In this document: piece after piece, positions 60,161-64,000 of the stretch
Layout: every line of letters begins with the position of its first letter
How positions within the stretch are numbered: the first letter of the stretch is position 1
Assembly: GCA_020853525.1 (NCBI GenBank)
Contig: JADYYS010000036.1
Span: 62,001 to 126,000, forward strand
DNA: 64,000 nt
Reading direction: 5' to 3'
Origin: Ardenticatenales bacterium
GTDB lineage: Bacteria > Chloroflexota > Anaerolineae > Epilineales > Epilineaceae
The notes under the pieces: generated by a model
Told to the model about the DNA's origin: nothing
Database searches by the model: none
The model's input: the letters and a program-made list of their open reading frames with translations, nothing else
Translations under genes and position numbers: made by a program

Positions 60161-60763
60161 GGGGCCAGCGTATCCAGGGGGTGGGGGGTTGTCAACGCGG
60201 CGGCGTACGCTGCATCCTGGGCGCGGGTTTCGGCCGCGGGTCGGTCGGCGGCACGGACCGTGCAGGACGCCGGCCACGCATCGTCGACCGTCTCCGACGG
60301 CCCCCACATCGCGAGGTGCTCCATGTCCAAGCGGACCCCGCCCGCGCGCCGTCTCGTCGCCGGGGACCCTGGCCTCCGGGTACTGCGGCATGGTGCGCCA
60401 CATGTGGTTCATGCCGCGGATGTCGCAGTTCCGCGAGATGTACCGTGCACTTGGACCGGGTCACGCGCCCATCGCCGCGGCGGCCGCCACGGCAACGACC
60501 GCTGCGGCGGCCACGGCGATGGCGAGCGCCGGGTGGTCGCCGGCCGCGGTCGCGACGCGCTTTGCGCCGCAATCGGCACCGCCCTGGCGCTGACGGCCGC
60601 TGTCCAGGGATGGCGCAAGAGTGTCGAGTGCCGTGTCGCGCGCCCGTCGTAGAGATGTCGCGATTGGCCTTCCACCGCCCGCGAGCACGCCGTAGACTGC
60701 CTGCTATACTGCCCACCGACGCGAATTGCCCGTACGTACTTCCAGGCAAAGGGAGGGCCGCAC
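60161..60763. other. 600-bp gap, no firm gene
   Basis: No convincing gene. The only candidate is a 67-codon frame (60390-60593, plus strand) reading 'MVRHMWFMPRMSQFREMYRALG' followed by an Ala-rich hydrophobic tail; it has no SD. The basic, aromatic start and hydrophobic end could be a small membrane peptide, but composition alone could also produce it. Confidence 0.35.
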
Positions 60764-61390
60764 ATGACGCTCGCAACCGTCTCTCAGCCGCCCGTCCGAT
60801 CGACCGGCCCGCGAGCCGGCCGCTGGCGCTTCTCGGTGGACGACTACATCCAGCTGCACGAGCGCGGGATCATCCCCGAGGGCGTGCGGACGGAGCTCAT
60901 CGAAGGCGAGATCCGCGTCATGTCCCCAATGGGCACTCCCCACATCTCATCGACGATGCGGCTCAACAAGCTGTTCGCACAGCAGGTCGGCGACCGAGCC
61001 GAGGTCCTCTGCCAGCTGGACGTCGTCTTCGGCGAGCACACGCTGTTCCTGCCTGACATCGCGCTTCTCCGCCCCGAGCCGACCGGCTATCTCGACCACC
61101 GGCCGGAGGCGGCCGATGTGATGCTGATCGTCGAGGTCGCACACAGCTCGCTGCGCTACGACCGCCGCCGCAAGCTGCCGATCTACGCCCGCTTCGGCGT
61201 GCCCGAGGTCTGGCTTGCGGCGTTGGGCGAGCAGGTGCTCGACGTCTATCGGCAGCCGGAGGACGGGCGGTACATGGACGCAACGGTGCGCACGCCGAGT
61301 GAAGTCGTGGCACCGCTGGCGCTCCCGGACATCGTCATCGAGGCGGGTGATGTGTTGCGGTCGGAGTTCTGGGGGCAGCGACGGCGCTAG
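60764..61390 (+). CDS. Uma2-family (DUF820) restriction-endonuclease-like protein
   Basis: 208 residues; GGGAGG upstream of the ATG. PD-(D/E)XK-like Uma2 fold: 'FSVDDYIQLHERGIIPEGVRTELIEGEIRVMSPMGTPHI' (Glu in E-L-I-E-G), 'LFLPDIALLRPEPTGYLDHRPEAADVMLIVEVAHSSLRYDRRRKLPIYARFGVPEVWL' (PD, then E-V...K). The family is widespread in Chloroflexota and cyanobacteria in many copies and its biological role is unsettled. The motif residues are complete. The stop overlaps that of the helicase gene in a shared CTAG. Confidence 0.9.
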   Translation: MTLATVSQPPVRSTGPRAGRWRFSVDDYIQLHERGIIPEGVRTELIEGEIRVMSPMGTPHISSTMRLNKLFAQQVGDRAEVLCQLDVVFGEHTLFLPDIALLRPEPTGYLDHRPEAADVMLIVEVAHSSLRYDRRRKLPIYARFGVPEVWLAALGEQVLDVYRQPEDGRYMDATVRTPSEVVAPLALPDIVIEAGDVLRSEFWGQRRR

Positions 61391-63423
61391 GAATCGCCAC
61401 TCGCCGCACCCGCACCACTCGAACCGCCGCCCCCCCCCCCGCGACCCTGCCCCCCACGCCGTCTCCGCCGCCGCGGCGCGCCTTCATCCGCCGCCGCCGT
61501 CGGACCGTCCCCGGCCGCCGACGCGATGGGCGGTGCCCCTGCCGGCGACGAGGCAGCACCGCCGTCGCCGTCGCCGCGGGCACGGATGACGCCGCGGCCC
61601 GTGGCTGCCGGCGGAGGCGGCACCGTCCGGTAGTACGACGCGGCCGGACGAACGGGCGACCCGGCGTCGTCGGCGGAAGGGGCACGCTCCACGCGCTCGG
61701 GTGGGTTGGGCCACTCCGGCCGCGCCTGGGGCGGACGTTCGGCGACTTCCGGACGGTCGACTGAGTCAGGGCGATCAGACCGCTCCGGACGATCGGACCG
61801 CTCCGGACGAGCGGACGGCTCCGGACGAGCGGACGGCTCCGGACGAACGGACGGCTCCGGGCGATCGGATCGTTCGGGACGGTCGGAACGCTCCCCGCCT
61901 GCCCGCCCGCGCGCCGGCCGCTCTTCGCGGGGGCCACGCGAATCGCGCGACTCGCGTGGCTCATGCGACGTGCGCGGCTCGCGCGACGGCGCCGACGTCG
62001 ACCGCCGCGCCGCAACCGGCGCCGCAGGCGGTCCGTCGACCGGCGCGTGGAGCAGCTGCTGGTACATCTCGTCGAGCAGCATGGCGATGATCGCCGACTC
62101 GTCCTCGCTCTCGGCCAGCGCGCGGCCGAGGGCGATGAAGCGGCGGCTGCGTTCGGTCTGGAGCTTGTCGCGCTCGCGCAGCCGGGCCTCGAGCAACGCG
62201 GTCAGGCGCTCGGAGACGATCGCCTCGACGTCGGCGTCCGTCGGGAGTGGGCGCTCCTGGATGTCGATCCCGTAGCCGGCTGCGATGCGGGCCAGGGCGA
62301 GGCTCTCCATCGCGTACACCAGGCTGACGGCGACGCCGCCCGCGCCGGCGCGGCCGGTGCGGCCGGCGCGGTGGATGTAGCTCTCCGGGTCTTCGGGCGG
62401 CTCGTACTGAATCACGTGCGACAGGTCCGGGATGTCGAGGCCGCGGCCCGCGACGTCCGTGGCCACCAGGAACCGCAGGTTGCCCTTGCGAACGCGCTCA
62501 AGGACGCGCTCGCGGTCCGCCTGCGACAGGTCGGCCGAGATCTCGTCGGCGTCGTAGCCGAAGCGCTTCAGCACGACGGACACGTAGTGCACCTTGGCCT
62601 TCGTGTTGCAGAAGATGATCGCGCTCGTCGGGTTCTCGATCTCGATGAACCGCACCAGGCTGCGGTCCTTGTCCGTGCCGGGGATGCTGTAGAAGACGTG
62701 CTCGATGTCCGTGACGTGAACATGGTCCTGGCTCAGGCTCAGGAACTCGGGCTCCTTGATGAACTGTTCGGCCGTGCGCAGGACGGCCGCCGGGAACGTG
62801 GCCGAGAACATGCAGCCTTGCAGCGGGCGCTTGGGCAGGTAGCGCTGGACCTGGCGCATGTCGGGGTAGAAGCCCATCGAGAGCATCCGGTCGGCCTCGT
62901 CGAAGATGAGCATGCGCAGGTCGTCGAGGTCGAAGTTGCGCTTGAGAAGATGGTCGAGGACACGTCCGGGCGTACCGACGACGACGTGCGCCCCGCCGCG
63001 CAGCGCGTCGGTCTGCGGCCCGTAGCCGACGCCGCCGTATACCGCGACGGTCCGGAACGGCGTGTCGGCGAAGATCACCTCGGCCTGCTGCCAGACCTGG
63101 CTGGCCAGCTCACGGGTCGGCACCAGGATCAGGGCCTGACAGGAGTCCCGCGTCGGATCGAGGCGGTCGAGCATCGGCAGGAGGAAGGCGCCGGTCTTGC
63201 CGCTGCCGGTGCGCGCCTGGACCATCACGTTGCGCCCATCGAGGAGCATCGGGATGGCCTCGGCCTGCACGGGCATGAGCGCGGGCCAGCCGGCACGGTC
63301 GACGGCGGCGCGGAGGCGTTCGGGCAGCTGTTCTTTGGTGATCCCGCGCGGTGCGGCGGGAGCGGCATCGTCGTCCGCGGGAGCGAAATCGGGGTCGGGG
63401 GCAGTGGGGTTGGGGTCGTCCAA
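61387..63423 (-). CDS. DEAD-box RNA helicase with Arg/Pro/Ser/Asp repeat tail
   Basis: 678 residues from a TTG start with GAGGA seven bases upstream; no ATG or GTG is available before the helicase core. Motifs in order: Q-motif region 'MPVQAEAIPMLLDG', I 'ARTGSGKT' (about 70), Ia 'PTRELA', Ib 'TPGR', II 'DEAD' (about 172), III 'SAT', IV 'SAIIFCNTK', V 'DVAGRGLDIP', VI 'HRAGRTGRAG' (about 352). The C-terminal 250 residues are disordered, with repeats of 'RPERSDRPEPS' kind (about 520-570) and ending in an Arg/Gly-rich stretch 'RRRRRRGGQGRGGGGG', which binds RNA in similar helicases (DeaD/CsdA type). Ribosome assembly or cold response is the usual role. Confidence 0.95.
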   Translation of the reverse strand: MDDPNPTAPDPDFAPADDDAAPAAPRGITKEQLPERLRAAVDRAGWPALMPVQAEAIPMLLDGRNVMVQARTGSGKTGAFLLPMLDRLDPTRDSCQALILVPTRELASQVWQQAEVIFADTPFRTVAVYGGVGYGPQTDALRGGAHVVVGTPGRVLDHLLKRNFDLDDLRMLIFDEADRMLSMGFYPDMRQVQRYLPKRPLQGCMFSATFPAAVLRTAEQFIKEPEFLSLSQDHVHVTDIEHVFYSIPGTDKDRSLVRFIEIENPTSAIIFCNTKAKVHYVSVVLKRFGYDADEISADLSQADRERVLERVRKGNLRFLVATDVAGRGLDIPDLSHVIQYEPPEDPESYIHRAGRTGRAGAGGVAVSLVYAMESLALARIAAGYGIDIQERPLPTDADVEAIVSERLTALLEARLRERDKLQTERSRRFIALGRALAESEDESAIIAMLLDEMYQQLLHAPVDGPPAAPVAARRSTSAPSREPRTSHEPRESRDSRGPREERPARGRAGGERSDRPERSDRPEPSVRPEPSARPEPSARPERSDRPERSDRPDSVDRPEVAERPPQARPEWPNPPERVERAPSADDAGSPVRPAASYYRTVPPPPAATGRGVIRARGDGDGGAASSPAGAPPIASAAGDGPTAAADEGAPRRRRRRGGQGRGGGGGGSSGAGAASGDS

Positions 63424-63560
63424 GAGTGATCCTCAGTTGTGATGTGAATGCGCACAGTATAATCCCCCATGCTGCTCCGTATCCGTTCGTGACCGCCGGC
63501 GTCGGTTCCGCGGTTGACCCGACCGCCATCGCACCGGCCCAGCCATCGAGGAGTCCCGCC

Positions 63561-64000
63561 ATGTCCCATCCCTCGCGCACCCCGCGCCGATCGTTCCTGA
63601 CGCCCGGCAAGCGCAGCCTGAGCGCCCTCGTGGCCCTGTTCGCCCTCGCTGCGCTCATGCCCGTCGCCGCCGGCGCCGCACGCGCCTCGTCGACGGCCGC
63701 CGGGACCGCCGTGCTCGGCACGGCCTTCGCCACGCCGGTCGACGGCGACGACATCGTCACCACCGACCCCGTCGCAGCCGAGCGCGCCGCGCTGGCCGAT
63801 GACCCCGACTTCTCTCACCGCCTGATCGTCCAGCTCAGCACGCCCTCGCTGTCCGAGTGGGCCGCCGCCGGCACGGTGCCGCGTTCGGTCGCCTATGACG
63901 CCGAGGGGCTGCTGGACGACGACAGCCCGGCCGCGCGCGCCCACCTCGCGCGGATCGACGCCGAGCACCAGGCGTTCCTCAACGCGCTGCCCAAGAGCGT
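63561..64000 (+). CDS. Start of a secreted subtilase-type protein (inhibitor I9 prodomain); 3' end outside
   Basis: 147 codons are visible, running off the window. GAGGAG lies upstream of the ATG. The signal peptide spans about 20-42 ('LSALVALFALAALMPVAAGAARA'). Then 'FSHRLIVQLSTPSLSEWAAAG' and 'SPAARAHLARIDAEHQAFLNALP' match the I9 propeptide of large S8 peptidases in this phylum, where the same sequences precede the catalytic domain. The catalytic part lies beyond the edge, so the call rests on the prodomain alone. Confidence 0.75.
   Translation, partial: MSHPSRTPRRSFLTPGKRSLSALVALFALAALMPVAAGAARASSTAAGTAVLGTAFATPVDGDDIVTTDPVAAERAALADDPDFSHRLIVQLSTPSLSEWAAAGTVPRSVAYDAEGLLDDDSPAARAHLARIDAEHQAFLNALPKS

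Noticed and set aside
60390-60593. Small membrane peptide gene (67 codons)
   Set aside because: Basic/aromatic start and hydrophobic tail are suggestive, but there is no ribosome site and Ala-rich frames arise easily at this base composition.

Overview
The window is high-GC DNA with densely packed genes on both strands and no rRNA, tRNA or CRISPR array that I can see. It looks like chromosome of an uncultured Chloroflexota-type bacterium (Anaerolineae/Ardenticatenia-like). That is an inference from several traits: many secreted proteins with Thr/Pro 'PTxTATATP' linkers, very long subtilases, a DUF1800 protein, two GT-C glycosyltransferases, a Uma2 nuclease, GGAGG ribosome sites mixed with leaderless starts, and frequent GTG starts. 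No marker gene fixes the taxonomy.

Layout. 1-4.8 kb: a secreted NHL propeller (cut by the edge), a MarR regulator followed by an AhpD-like protein whose CxxC motif reads C-x-x-UGA (probable selenocysteine), and a membrane-anchored PD40-type propeller. 5-8.4 kb: membrane pyrophosphatase hppA overlapping a DedA gene. 8.4-16.8 kb: an accessory island with an MmeI-type restriction-modification protein, a secreted endonuclease I, a decayed IS1595-family transposase, a membrane protein overlapping a 70-residue gene, an orphan small gene and an HU-like protein. 16.8-29.9 kb: a 1664-residue subtilase, a drug/lipid-type ABC-2 exporter, a giant propeller/VWA protein and a TspO-like protein. 30.1-38.9 kb: a lipoprotein, a three-gene ABC-2 exporter, a glycoside-hydrolase-like lipoprotein, a secreted protein and a DUF1800 protein. 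39-46.4 kb: a GT-C glycosyltransferase, an Rrf2 regulator with a Kelch protein, a tandem GNAT acetyltransferase behind an elaborate leader (strong promoter, 12-codon ORF, two intrinsic terminators), and a secreted protein. 46.5-54.5 kb: an arginine-decarboxylase-like enzyme, a PspA-like protein with a substrate-binding/OmpA chimera, a second GT-C enzyme and an unknown protein. 54.6-64 kb: a class III cyclase with a repeat domain, a ClpB-like ATPase whose first ATPase site is dead, a Uma2 protein, a DEAD-box helicase and the start of another subtilase.

Two observations stand out. First, the MarR/AhpD pair looks like a thiol/peroxide-responsive operon ending in a selenoprotein: the internal UGA replaces the second Cys of the AhpD motif, the protein family continues in frame after it, and a 6-bp stem with a six-base loop (G at loop position 2) lies at bacterial-SECIS distance. 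Second, a family of palindromes beginning GTAGGGGC is scattered through the window, and in four unrelated genes the TAG of this motif is the stop codon. Two loci carry the palindrome as an inverted pair, like a BIME.
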